Positions 48,422 through 60,392 of a DNA stretch of 64,000 nucleotides are shown here, in pieces. The notes beneath the pieces were generated by a model. The model did not search any database, was not told where the DNA came from, and saw nothing but the letters and a program-made list of their open reading frames with translations. The stretch is taken from assembly GCA_900660155.1 (NCBI GenBank), contig CABFPE010000227.1:702709-766708 (forward strand), in the 5' to 3' direction. Source of the DNA: Hofstenia miamia (taxonomy: Eukaryota > Xenacoelomorpha > Acoela > Hofsteniidae). The translations under genes and the position numbers were made by a program. Each line of letters begins with the position of its first letter. The first letter of the stretch is position 1.

Positions 48422-51400
48422 GTGTACAGTCAAATGGAAATAAACTCAGGGTAATAAGCAAAAATTAATTTGATTGCATTTTTATCAATTATTCCCTGAA
48501 TGTGTACTATTCTGAAGAATATTGCAGCAAATATGTAAAAAAGGCATCATCACTATCTTGTAACTTCAATTATCCTTCACCGCTACTGCTCATAAAATCA
48601 TTTTCTTATTACGACAACAAGACTAGGGTAATGATGTTTCCTTAAAATCGAAGTGTCTTGTTCTGACCACTGCGTTTTGTTCAACTGTCTCTTTAAATTT
48701 GTTTTTTTTACAGAAGAGGAAATTTTGAATTTCTAAACATTAATTTCGTTACAATACAAACTTAGTACGTGTGTTCATATTTATACTAATAGGGCAGTTT
48801 TATTTTGAATTAATTGCTAAATATTAATTTGTTTTAGTACAATGATTTTTGATGTCTAGTAGGTATGTAATTTATTTCGTTAATTTGTTAAGATATAGTT
48901 AAAATTTTATGCATTTTTGCATGACTGTTTTTGTTGCCCAACTTGCTTCCTTTTGCACTTCAGTAACAGCATGCTGCTTATTATCAACATACGATTATCC
49001 AATTTGTTGCAGGAATATTTTGCTGCTACGGACAATTAAATCTCAAGTAGGTAGCCGTAGCGTGCTTTCGGAGTGTTTACACTGTAGCGTCCAGAAATTC
49101 ACATGAGCACGATACGGTAAGTAAATTATTTCGGAATTGAGGTAGAGCGGAATGTGTTCAGACGGTAGCGAGTAAATTTTGGCTGTCAATCATCTCTATT
49201 TGTGGTTTTGGTGTTTTGATTAAATCCGTATCCGAGTAAATTTGCGCACCACATTTTAACCACTCTGGAAAATGTCTTAATTCAGCTATTCTTTAGACAC
49301 ATTCATTTATGAATATAATAAAAATATGACATTTCTACTAATGAAATAAAATGTCATGGACAATTTCGTTGTTATGACAATTTAACAGGTTATGATATTT
49401 TTTCAAATGAAAAATTGTACACAATAACAGATCTTAGACATTAAAAATTTATGTATGCTAAATTCAGATTCTATATATGCGATAACAAAAAATTATGTGA
49501 GTAACACAGTTGAACCCATACAATTAAACAAACATTTTCGAATAACAATTTTGTGTTACAAGCTATAACACAGCTTGAACTAAAATATATATATATAATT
49601 GCGTAAAAATTATTTAAATTTGGCCGAAGAATTCGAAAAGATAGTCCAGTGTTTCAAAAATAAATTACTATTCCGACACAGTGCACGCAAATCAACCTAA
49701 ATGCAGTGAATACCATATTTTTTAATATCAAATACTCTTCTAAAACTCATTTGAAGTTTTGAATTTCAATATTTAAATTATATTATAAGTTTCTAAGATA
49801 CCCAAATTTTGGTCTATCAAACATAAAAATTAACTAAATTTTTTGTAAAGATCATAAAAAGGGGCTGAATTGGCATTAACTTAAATAGTCCGGATCGTGA
49901 TTGGCCAGTTTTCTAAACATTTCCATCTTTTGTATAGAGGTATGAAAATGGCACTTTCGAAAACTCATCTTTGTTAAAAACCTTCCTACTCTTCACTATA
50001 CAAATTGAATGAACAGATTCAATGTAAGATGCCAAGACATTATATCGATATTCAAGCAAAACTTCCTTAGACATTATTAACAATAAAATTCTATTTGTAA
50101 ATTTCAATTTAAAATAGTATAGAATTTATTTTGATTTAACATTGTAATGAATGGCAATATGACATATTTTAACTAATTTGTCATCTGAGATTGCGCTCTC
50201 GTGTAAACAAAATGAAGGGTAAGTAAATTATTTCCTGATAAAATATTATTAAATAGTATGCTGCTAGATGTCGTTGCAGCACTACGGAAATTTATCTTCC
50301 ATTTACCCACTACCGTGTAAAAACAAATTTGAGTCCGTAGCGCGCTCGTGGAAATCCAGTATAAGTCTAATAAAGTTTCTCTAGCGTAATGCATGCACCG
50401 GATATTTTTTAGAATAGGGGCATATCGGAAAATGAGTACCACGATAAGAAAACAGGGATCAAGACCAAGACAATTACCTTAAGAACTACATAAAGATCGG
50501 AATAATAAAAATGCTAAGGAATGGTACACAATAGTTCCTGGAATGGGAAAGTCTGTGATAAAACACAACGAATCAGAATATCAGTAATTTTTCAGAAGCT
50601 TCTAATATTTCAACGTCAATCATTGCAAAAATATATATTTTGCAGTCTACCACACTGTTGTTCAATAGTCTTTCATTTGGACACGTAGACACTCTCATTT
50701 AATTGCGTGACAAATTGTTTGTGTCAATTTTGTGTGTGTGTGTGTGGTGTCGGGTGGCAAGGATCTCATTCACGAGTTAGTTTATTGAACGGATAGATGG
50801 TGACACAACGAAGGGCTCTATCATCCTCCTTCGCTACGTCCTTTTTGAGTAATCTCTTAAAAAAGAAACGTTCGGGGGTATCCTGAGATCTCGACACATC
50901 TATTTTTATTGAAATGTTTATGCATCGCAGGTAATATGAAGAAACAGCGGTTTTGAATTTGCTGATGGGTCTTGGACGAGTGGGATTCACTCATAAGTTT
51001 TCGCGAAGCTACATATCGTTATGAGTTGATTTAGCATGAAATTATGTTCAGGGTATTAGAGATTTTTCTGATATAAGTCTAGTGTTTCGGAAAAGAGATT
51101 AGTCTTATTCAAGTATACTGCAGTTTTGATAAGGGCATAGTGTCATTCTTGAAGGATCTGATTGTCTGAGGTTATTTTTGAGAGGGTCTTTGAACAAGGT
51201 CAACAGTGATGGTAGCTCTCTGGAAGTGTTTTAAGAGTTAGTGATCAGAAAAAGGTCTCCATTAAGTGAGAAAAACGTTTTATTTTAATATTGAAATTTT
51301 CTGATGATATATTGTAGTGAAATTCATTTGTGTTAATGACAACTCTCTTATACGTGCTATAATAGAACATATATCACTGATTTTAAACGAATGTAACCTC

Positions 51401-54400
51401 CAGTGATTTTTTAAATTTATTCTCGTTGTCTTTTATAAATTGTTTCAAGTGTAACTTGGATTTTGTAATTGCTAGTTTCGAAATATTCCTTCTGCCTTCT
51501 TTTGAATAGCATTTTAGTGTTTGCTTTGTCTGAATTTCGTTTATTGAATTTTGTGAATAGTGATGAACATATACAAGAGTTAATGTCACTATTTCGGAAT
51601 TTTTAAACGTTTGTAGTGATATTTTGTAGCTATGCTGAAATTGCTGTAATGGGTCCATACTGCGAGCAGGGGATTAGTTCCATTATTTCTCAATTAATTT
51701 GTAATTTTCATTTCATGTCCTTTATTTTAAAAATGTAGTGTTTCTAATTCTGGATTTTGCGTCATTTGTCGACATACGAAAATGTGAATGGATTAAATCT
51801 TCTGCATGCGGGACAATTTTTTGATTATATATTTAGTATTACTGTGTATTAACTGAACACATCAGTAAAAAACGGATATGAACGAAACATGTACTGTACT
51901 AAATAATTGAAAAATTAATAAAATAGTTGGATTATCTTAACAGTTATGATGTCCAAAATAACCTACCAATCAAGGCAATGATTTTTTAGACATATTTTCG
52001 CTTTATCTGTCAATTGAAGAAGCACACTGTTTCTCGAATGTTTGGTTTAAATTACGTGGCGATTGCTTTCGCAGATTATATTTCAAACAAACTATTATTT
52101 CTGATTTTATTCCTAAATTCAAAACCTCTTCTTTTTTGTAATTTATGATATTAACAAGAGTTACACGTCATTCACTCGTTACACCGCCATGAATATTTTC
52201 TGTTTTAGAAGATGTAATTACTGTCAGATGATGGGTATGTAATCAGACTTAGATTTCGTTTGTTTTATCGTGATTCACATTTATATTCACTTCGTTATAT
52301 GTATGTAAGTCTGCTAGTTCGACATGCACATTTAATTTAAAATGTGCTCTGAGTTTGTTAATCTAAATTTAATTAACTGATATTTTATTAATGATATTTT
52401 AAATATTTTAATGAAATTCCTAATTAGCAATTTCTCCAGTTTATAGCATCTCATCTCTACGCAAAATTCAATACCATTCAAATTCTCCGTGTGGATTTGG
52501 ATAAATTTATGCACAATCTGTTCACAATTATATATAGCATAAATCTGCAACACATTTTAATATAGATAATTATTTATCTATTATCGCATTTTTCTTTCTA
52601 ATGCCACTGTTTATTTTGCATCGGATTCAATCCTAGCCACAATGATCGGATTCACAATAAATATTTAAATTTATGTTAACAATGCTCTTCAATAGTTTTA
52701 GTCCATTTATAGACGGTTTAATTTCATATGTAGGATTAAGTATATGCAAAGAATAGCTAAAAAGCATATTGCAAGTAAAATAATTATAATTCATGAATTA
52801 AGAATGTCTCACCAGCTGTTTAGTTTTTTGGATGAACCCGATTTCCAGTGTTTAGATAAAAGTTTCCGTTTTAGTTATTTTTGAAAAGTTTGTATGTCTC
52901 TAGCATTTCCTATGCATGTGCGCAATTTGGCTGCTATTTGAAAATGTGAAAGATCTAGTCCAGTGGTCACTTTTTCTTGTAATATTATTTATGCACGTTT
53001 TTGCACGTTGATTTTATTTTTATAATTTATTTAAAAATGTTGTTAAATTGGTAATGATAATAGAATTAATAATATTAGTAAATGATACGAATTCTAGTGT
53101 AATAAACTTTATTAATTTTTCTAGTATTTTTTCGTTAAGATGTTCCTCTGTATATATATTTTTATTTCTTGGGACTACTAGAGCTATTAACATTCGGTAA
53201 GCATCTCTAATTGCAATGATCATTTGGCGTTACTTTAATACAATTGAAATCTACCAGTGTGGAGATTCGTTCTTTACAAAAACTTTAAACGCATTTACTA
53301 TTTATGTCTTATAAGTTGGACGCTTAGCTGATCTTAATGCAATTGTTTATTTCGCCTAGTTGTTTCCTTCCCTTTTGCAAAGTAAACTTTTTCGTTATCA
53401 TTGACGTATTGTAAACTATTCTTTCGGTATTGAATGAATTTTTCATTGTCGTGACGACATTACGTTAATACTTAAACGGAAATCCTTTACATCATCGGAT
53501 CTATTTCTTTGCACATTCTTTTGAGGTATATCTTTCATATTCATTCACACACGTTTACATTGTTGTTAAGGATTACAAAACAATCCCTGTATTGTTGTAA
53601 ACGTGTTGTGGTAGGTTTTGAATTGTTTTGCGTTGGAGTTTTATAACGCAATTGAAATTTATGCTGAATTTTATGACCAATGCGTTGTTAATTTCACGTG
53701 AACACATCGTGGATGCAATATGTTAAAGGAAATGTAAAATTACCTCAGCTGATGCCATATGGATGGAAAAAACAATGCATCTCTTTTCTTAGGACAAAGA
53801 AGGTTGATTTTTTAGTATTTCATTTGTTTAGGACAACTCTATCAATATCTTTGTTGTAAATTGATTCGTAAGTAATTACATTTCTGGTTATTTATGCCTC
53901 ATTTCATTGATTATCACTTGGGTACTCTATTTCATATTGTGTTTATTTATATCGCCCGTCCTCAACTCGATTAATCAAAAGAACAACGTACGTACTATAT
54001 TCTTGAAATGCGCAAACTTTTAGTTATTTCTTTCTTGTTGTACCACTGTCAATGACAAAACATTTTAGAACCGTTTAAACTTTACTTAATTTTTCTTAGC
54101 TTTAGGAATTTTTATTTTTGACTGAAACTGTTTTTATAAGATGTATTCTCTTTTTATAAGTTTTTACTAGTGGTATCAGAGTTGAAGTTGGGCCACCATA
54201 TTTTTCTTTTTCCCCACTGACACTGTCTTATTTTATTATAAGCCCATAAGCACTACACTGTGTATTTGATTGAATAATTTGTGTAGTACATTAATATCTG
54301 CATACCCGCTTAATCCATCTAGTTTAAATGTGTTGCAGTTCCCCTCATTTCGCGAATTTAGTAATATAAGTAATGGAACAATTAATGAAGCTATTCGTGT

Positions 54401-55149
54401 TATTCCATTACCAGGCGTAGTTTTTTAATGTAACCATATATTTTCATGACTTAGAGAAAATAGTGTTTTTACATATTTGAATACTACTTTACACCAAAGT
54501 GAATGAGACTTTTCAGAAATAGGTAATATCTGCACCCAGAAACGTTTCTTTACTTGCAGCAGACAAAATTAATGCGGTAAAAGTTTTGCCTCAGTCAACA
54601 ATGCAGTGCTGATTAGGTTTAAAGAAAATGTTTTTAATTATTTGTACTGTTGGTTTTCATGTAAATTATTATATATACGTTAAAACATTGGTCCTTGTCC
54701 GGCCCAATTTTAACCCCGAGTTCTATTATCCAAATGGGATTTTTTTATCACATATTTTATTCAAACAATGTGTATTTAAAAGTCTTTCGATTTAGAAATT
54801 ACAAGATTTAACTTGTTAAAATCATAATGCTACAGATCTTCTGCAACTATGATGAAATTCAATATTTGTTTATGCGCATACAATTGTTTTTGTGACGATT
54901 ATACTATTTAGTATAAGGAAAAGGCTTCTTAAACCTTTGTTTTATTACATGAATCTCACACATTGACGTCTGTAATTAACCTAATTAATTAAATGTCACG
55001 ATTTTCATGAAGCGGATTTTTAATAGGTTATTGAATGTCGCTGAAGGTACAATTTGCAGCATGCAGGTTATATTGCAGATCAATATAGAGCACTGCTTGA
55101 GGGCGAGTCTGAGTTTAAGTTGTTTTTAAATCACTTTAATTATACATAT

Positions 55150-55490
55150 CAGTGGTGTCCGCAGTTCACTTGTACTTGACCCGTAACCCTCCACGAACCG
55201 CGGCAAGTTGACTCGTGACCCGCGCGTTTCTGACCCTTGACCGATTTTATATATATATATATATATATAATTGATAATAAAAGAAACAAAAATATAATTG
55301 ATTATATTTTAATAGACGAGTATAATTGAATATAAATGATACTCTACTCGCTCAATAGTAACCTATAATAGTATTACTAACACTATGCATGCAGTAAATA
55401 GTGATGAACAGGCATGCGGAAAAACAGACTCACCCTTGAACCGCGTGACCTGCCAGAATTAGTGGCCTGCATGACCCGCTGACACACCTG
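55150..55490. mobile_element. hAT-like MITE
   Basis: A 341 bp element begins CAGTGGTGTCCGCAGTTC and ends with the inverted counterpart CAGGTGTGTCAGCGGGTC (read from the other strand). CAGNGGTGT is typical of hAT ends. The 8 bp flanks ATACATAT and CTACCTAT agree at six positions, fitting an old 8 bp target duplication. GC-rich TGACCCGC words sit near both ends and the AT-rich centre includes a TA array. No transposase. Confidence 0.55.
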
Positions 55491-55587
55491 CTACCTATCA
55501 TATTGGAATAGCGATCAACTGCAAAATAAAAATATAAATTGATAACTAACGAGAAATATTAAGATTTATTAAATATCTTTATTTCAT

Positions 55588-55609
55588 TATACATATATAT
55601 ATATATGTA
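55588..55609. repeat. (TA)n microsatellite
   Basis: Short TA array with one TG break, within ATTATACATATATA...TGTATAATTCG, which is itself palindromic. Confidence 0.9.
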
Positions 55610-58298
55610 TAATTCGAATAAAAATTCCCAAATTACATAGAGGTATCTCCGCTTTTTTCAAAAAATGGTTTCCTGCAATTATTTGTTAGGAATTTAATTA
55701 ATTATGGAAGTTTCAGGAAAGAACATACAAATCACTACGTCCTACAATTTCATGACATTATGTGCAAGAAGTATTTTATGTGCATTTGTGGAATCGATAC
55801 ATAAATTGAGGCATTTGTTTCCATATTAAAGTTGGTTTTACTATTTCTCGCATTTTTAGTAGCGTGTTTGCCTGAAAGCGATTATAGTTAATAAATTGCT
55901 CGATTATATGATCTTGTGTGTACGTGTAATAGCAATTTTCAGGCGTTTATATTCATTTTAAGCCACACCATTTAATTAATCACTGTTTTAATGACTATTG
56001 TTTAATAAGCTTGGCTGGATTTCAGATTCGCGAACTGAATTATTTTCGATATGATTTATTTCGTTGCTTGTCAGTGTTTTAAGAAATACTAAAATGTTTT
56101 TATTTAGTAAATTCTATAATGATAGAATTTGTAGTAAGCTGTTAGAAATTAATCATTTTGCAAAGGTGTATGAACTAGAAATATATTTTTATGAGTAACT
56201 TATGCTATTTATTTTTATAACAGCTTCCGACCAAAGTTTGCATATTATATTTTAAATTCATAGAAAAAATATTGTCTAAAATCAAGCGAGTATGTTACAG
56301 ACAAAACGGTTGGGCTCATTTTCATCCAATTTAGTTTATTAGTAGAATAGTTTGTTTAGAATCTTTTCGAAATTATTTCCGTTGTTAAATATTTTCTCTA
56401 TGTATCGATTTTTGCAAACAACCACTTCCTGTTATTACGCCCTTTCTCGTAATTTTGTTATCCATGAACTTTGACTGCTTAATATTGAAAACACTACATG
56501 TAGAAGAATTAGTCTGAACAGTGGCGTTAAAACTTGGGGGGGGTGTTTAAGCCCCTGCTTTTGAAAACAAGTTTTTGCGTGTTATGTATTAAGTTTTTAC
56601 CTGTATTTAAAATTGTATCCTTTTTGCGCATTAGAAAACTAATTGTTACAGCATTATGATAATTACTATACTTTTCAAAAAACAGATTTTTAGTAGTTCA
56701 CAATTTTCTGGAATTTCACATCAACGCTTATAAAATTAAGCATGCTTCAATTATTCATTTTAACAAAGTAAAAGCTGTGGTCCGCGAACTGAAATTTTCA
56801 GATATTTCAAGAAACGTAGAAAATGCGAAAGAAAACTGAAAATGTATTACCAAAATTTAAATGCTAAATAATATAGCTTTTGCATAAACAAGACTTTTGC
56901 CATTATCACTTCAAGAAGAATACTTCATTCTCTCAGATTTGAAGAAAGCAATTGGAATTCAGTATCTATCTAAAAATATAGTTTAGCAAAAACTTTTTTA
57001 ATTTGGCAATATTTTGACTTATGGCAACTGTTGCTGAATTTTATAAATGAGATTGAGAAAGTAGTTATTCACAGTGATTATTTATAAATATATATTTGCT
57101 GTTGTGGGTTTCCCAATACGTACAATATACGCGCAAAGAAAACTATGAACAATTACGAAAGAAATGCTGCAAACAGAATCACTGAACAATGAAATAAAAA
57201 ATTGTTATTTATGAAAAGTGAGCTAGTTTTAAAAGAAGTGAAAAATTTCAAAAGTGCTATTCAGAAATATCAGTAGCATCATCTTTATCTATATTGATAA
57301 TATCACTTTTGTAATAGTTGGTTTCAACATTGAACTCATCATTGTTTATATCTGACACTTCATTATTATCATCTAATACTTCCTTAAATATGTTCACTAA
57401 TTCTTGAGCTGTAAACTTCGCAGCGTATTTAATCGATTTGACATAACTAAAAGTACTAGAACATATTAATTCAATTACTATAAATTCAGTTTTAAGGAAA
57501 ACACTTTATATTGAAATTGTAATGTAAATGGTTCAGTGGGGCCTATTTTGAGCCCAGATCAAAACTGTTCGCTCAGTTCAAAAAAAAATATATATAGCAG
57601 CTAGCTGCCACAACAAGAATTTCATTTCATACACATTTTTACTAAAAGTCATTATATGTGACACTGACATGTTTGTGAAGAAATGAATACTACAGCAACT
57701 TAACCAGTGGGGTTAAAAAGACCACAAGGTGCCGTTCGAGTGTTAAAAGAGGTTATGTAAAAATTTATTATTGATACAAATCTTCTGAACTCTAGATAGC
57801 CTGACAAACAGAATTGAATGAATTGATAAAAGAATTAAGTCAAGCGGTGAAACAACAATTTCACTTACCCAATTGTATCAGTATTATTTTGTTATTATCA
57901 AGATTCCGCAATTTTATTTAATCAATTTTGCTTAAGGTTGACAGTAAGTTATTATTTTTATTATTATATTGACCAAAATAGAATGTTGACGTACGCCCGC
58001 TTTTGTAAGGAAATGTAATTTTTGCGGACATTTCATAAAGGATGTGCAATGTTTGCTTTCTTAGATCAATAGTCGTGTCTTTTAATTGGATTTTGAAATG
58101 TTCAAATGGCAAGATACTTCCTCGTAAATTTTGCTTATAATTTCTTGATCCTTGCTCATATATTTTAAGGTTTTTGCCAAATAAAATAGTTATTACTGGA
58201 CTCTGTCGTTTATTATCAATTTATAATTAATGTAGTCGAAACGTATACCAGGGGCAGCTGATTAATTTAAGTAAGTGTTTAGCTCATACACACCGCTC

Positions 58299-58565
58299 AT
58301 GGAACGTTCGCCAATTCTCGCTCGGCTAGATGAAGTACGCTTCCGATTTCGCTCATTTTACGTCGTGGTTCAAGCTTTGGGGTTGCTTGCTGTCTGTCTG
58401 ATTGTATACTGGGCTGTAACTTGGCATGATGGTTTCGCTTTCGACAATAAAGCTCGTCAATTTAATTTTCACCCTGTTTTAATGATTGTTGGGATGGTGT
58501 ATTGTTATGGTAACGGCGTTCTTGTCTATCGCTTGTTTCTGGATGCTGGAAAATGCAAAGTCAAA
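58299..58565 (+). CDS. Cytochrome b561, exon 1
   Basis: Transmembrane di-haem protein that passes electrons from ascorbate on one side of a vesicle or plasma membrane to an acceptor (semidehydroascorbate or ferric iron) on the other. The exon encodes residues 1-89 (MERSPILARLDEVRFRFRSF start), with membrane segments at about 19-41 and 57-80. His58 in QFNFHPVLM is one of the four haem ligands, and GNGVLVYRLF is the conserved end of the second helix. I chose the first ATG at 58299; no ATG lies upstream in frame, and an upstream GTG is unlikely in an animal gene. The exon ends AAA|GTTAGT in phase 0 and joins the exon at 60120. Confidence 0.9.
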
Positions 58566-60119
58566 GTTAGTTTTATAACATAAACATCTTTTTAATAACA
58601 TTTTAGGAAGTTTTTCAACTATTAAAGTAATGAACTGCCTGAAATTTACCAAACCATCTTTTAGATTCGAATGTTTTATTACAATTTACCATGAATCTGA
58701 GTTTTTCTATTTAGAAATACGAACGCCAAGCGATATCTAAGTATCGCTTTGTTTAGTAAATATCAGATACATTTTATGTAAGTCAATGTTTTAAACCATT
58801 TTAAAGCGTTAATCTTTCCTCGATCCTCATTGGAAAATGTAATATTTGCTTAGCACCAATATATTTTGGTGTGTTGCCTTTCGTTGCCATTTTGAAGGAT
58901 TAAATTCGTGTTAAATTCTTTATTCTCTATATACTTATGTTACAGTGCATAGTTGCGCAACAATTCTCGTCGAGTTGAACATAATTTTTCGCAAATATCT
59001 AACATTTTTATTTAGATTAAAAAATTTTCAAATCAAACTGTTATTGTGCATTTGATTAGTTAATTGCAATTTCAATTCAGTTCTCCATAATTATCATGTT
59101 TAATCGAGATAAAAGCTAAATTGAAGAAAGCATTTCTATATAACTAATATTACAAGATTCTTAGTGCTATCAAATGTTATTGCGAGTTGCGATGTCAATT
59201 GTTTCAGCTCAAGCATCAAGGGCGCAATCAGAACAGAAACATTTGAGGCCGTTGAATTGCAATTTGTAATACAAATGCCCTTCAAATTTGTTACTTTTAT
59301 CTCAAAATGTTTATTTATTTAAATACAACTGAATTATTTGCATTCTAATTTCGGTCATAAAATTTTGTAATCAAATTCCCAACTTTTGTCTTTTCTTATT
59401 TCAATTAATTGAAAGTATCTACAAAATATCTATGAAAAATACTGAATACACTGGCTGCCAAATTGGAACAGTATTCAACGCTGGTATAGGTATATAAAAT
59501 TTAATTTATGGAAGTCTGCTGATTTAACCCCAATTCTAATGTGATTTTTTCAATATCTGATCGATTCCGCAAATAATTTTTAAAGGCTTGTAACTCAAGA
59601 ACTAATGAAGATATTGGAAATCTGATAACACCGAGATAGAGAATTGTCTCCCCTTTTTTTCGACTTAAATTCGTGACCTGCCTCTGTCCAGTCCAGGCAG
59701 AAAACTATTTCAACGTTGTTGTTATTGCCATGGTGATTAGACGGCCTGATTATCTGAACACCAGGTATGGAAAAAATTTGAATATTTTTACAAAAATCGG
59801 ATTTCTCATTGAAAAAATTCTTATTTGCATGTACTTCAGGCACAAGGACAAGTTTTAGCACAAATCTTTATTTTCATGGGTAGGCCCAACCCCATAGATG
59901 TGTCCATGCAAAAGGCTTTCAATATTTATTAACAGGCTTAAATAAAATTGTTCAAAAATTTATTAAAGTTTTCTTTTTATTTATCCAGTCAAACAGGACT
60001 TTGCTTAGTTATCATTTTGTTTTTAGCAATGAAATGTATGCACTTATTTTTCGAAGATTTGGTTCATGTATTCTACGTGTTTCGAATTAACATAATGTGA
60101 TGAACATTTACTCTTTTAG
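58566..60119 (+). other. Intron 1 of cytochrome b561 (1554 bp)
   Basis: Runs from GTTAGT to CTCTTTTAG, phase 0. It carries the dispersed-repeat relative at 58930-59110. An open frame pair at 59595-59861 has no coding support. Confidence 0.85.
58930..59110 (+). repeat. Dispersed repeat, copy 2 (in cytochrome b561 intron)
   Basis: Relative of 18300-18485 in the same orientation; best match around TGCAATTTCAATTCAGTTCT at about 59071. Family unknown. Confidence 0.45.
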
Positions 60120-60392
60120 ATATTTCATACTGTGATGCAATGCTTTGCACTGTTATTCATGATCTTGGCTCTAACTGCAGTATTCAAATGTCATATTGCC
60201 AATGGTGCAGGCAATCTTTACAGCGTTCACAGCTGGATTGGTCTGAGTGTTTTTATCCTCTTCACTTTGCAATTCACGATGGGCTTCACAGCGTTCTTAT
60301 TCCCCAAGACATCAGAACAAATTCGAACAAGTCTCCTACCTATTCATCAATTCATCGGACTTCTTCTGAGTCCACTCATTGCAATTACAATC
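60120..60392 (+). CDS. Cytochrome b561, exon 2
   Basis: Continues the protein as residues 90-180. IFHTVMQCFALLFMILALTA holds haem ligand His92, YSVHSWIGLSVFILF holds His126, and LLPIHQFIGLLL holds His165. Together with His58 in exon 1, all four haem-binding histidines of the family are intact. Membrane segments are at about 90-111, 125-149 and 162-180. Between them lie the loop CHIANGAGNLYS, and LFPKTSEQIRTSL after the fourth helix. The acceptor is CTCTTTTAG|ATA and the donor ATC|GTATGT, both phase 0. A complete protein needs a sixth helix and a short cytosolic tail; no such exon is found before 64000, so the gene continues beyond the window. Confidence 0.9.

Larger units (their letters stand above)
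48425..58290. other. Long gene-poor stretch upstream of cytochrome b561
   Basis: AT-rich. It contains a hAT-like MITE (55150-55490), a GT array near 50730-50745 and TA arrays at 55247-55269 and 55588-55609. The word GGTAAGTAAATTATTTC occurs twice (49116 and 50218), near similar GC-rich words (CCGTAGCGYGCT), hinting at a dispersed repeat. At 56519 a lone hAT-type start (CAGTGGCGTTAAAACTTGG) has no visible partner. Open frames here are chance-like. Confidence 0.5.

Noticed and set aside
50735-50900. Possible solo LTR with TGTGGTGTCG / CGACACA ends
   Set aside because: Ends are short, no target duplication is visible because the left edge lies in a GT array, and no partner copy is in the window.
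56519-56560. hAT-type terminus CAGTGGCG followed by GGGGGGG and AGCCCC
   Set aside because: No inverted partner or target duplication was found, so no element can be delimited.
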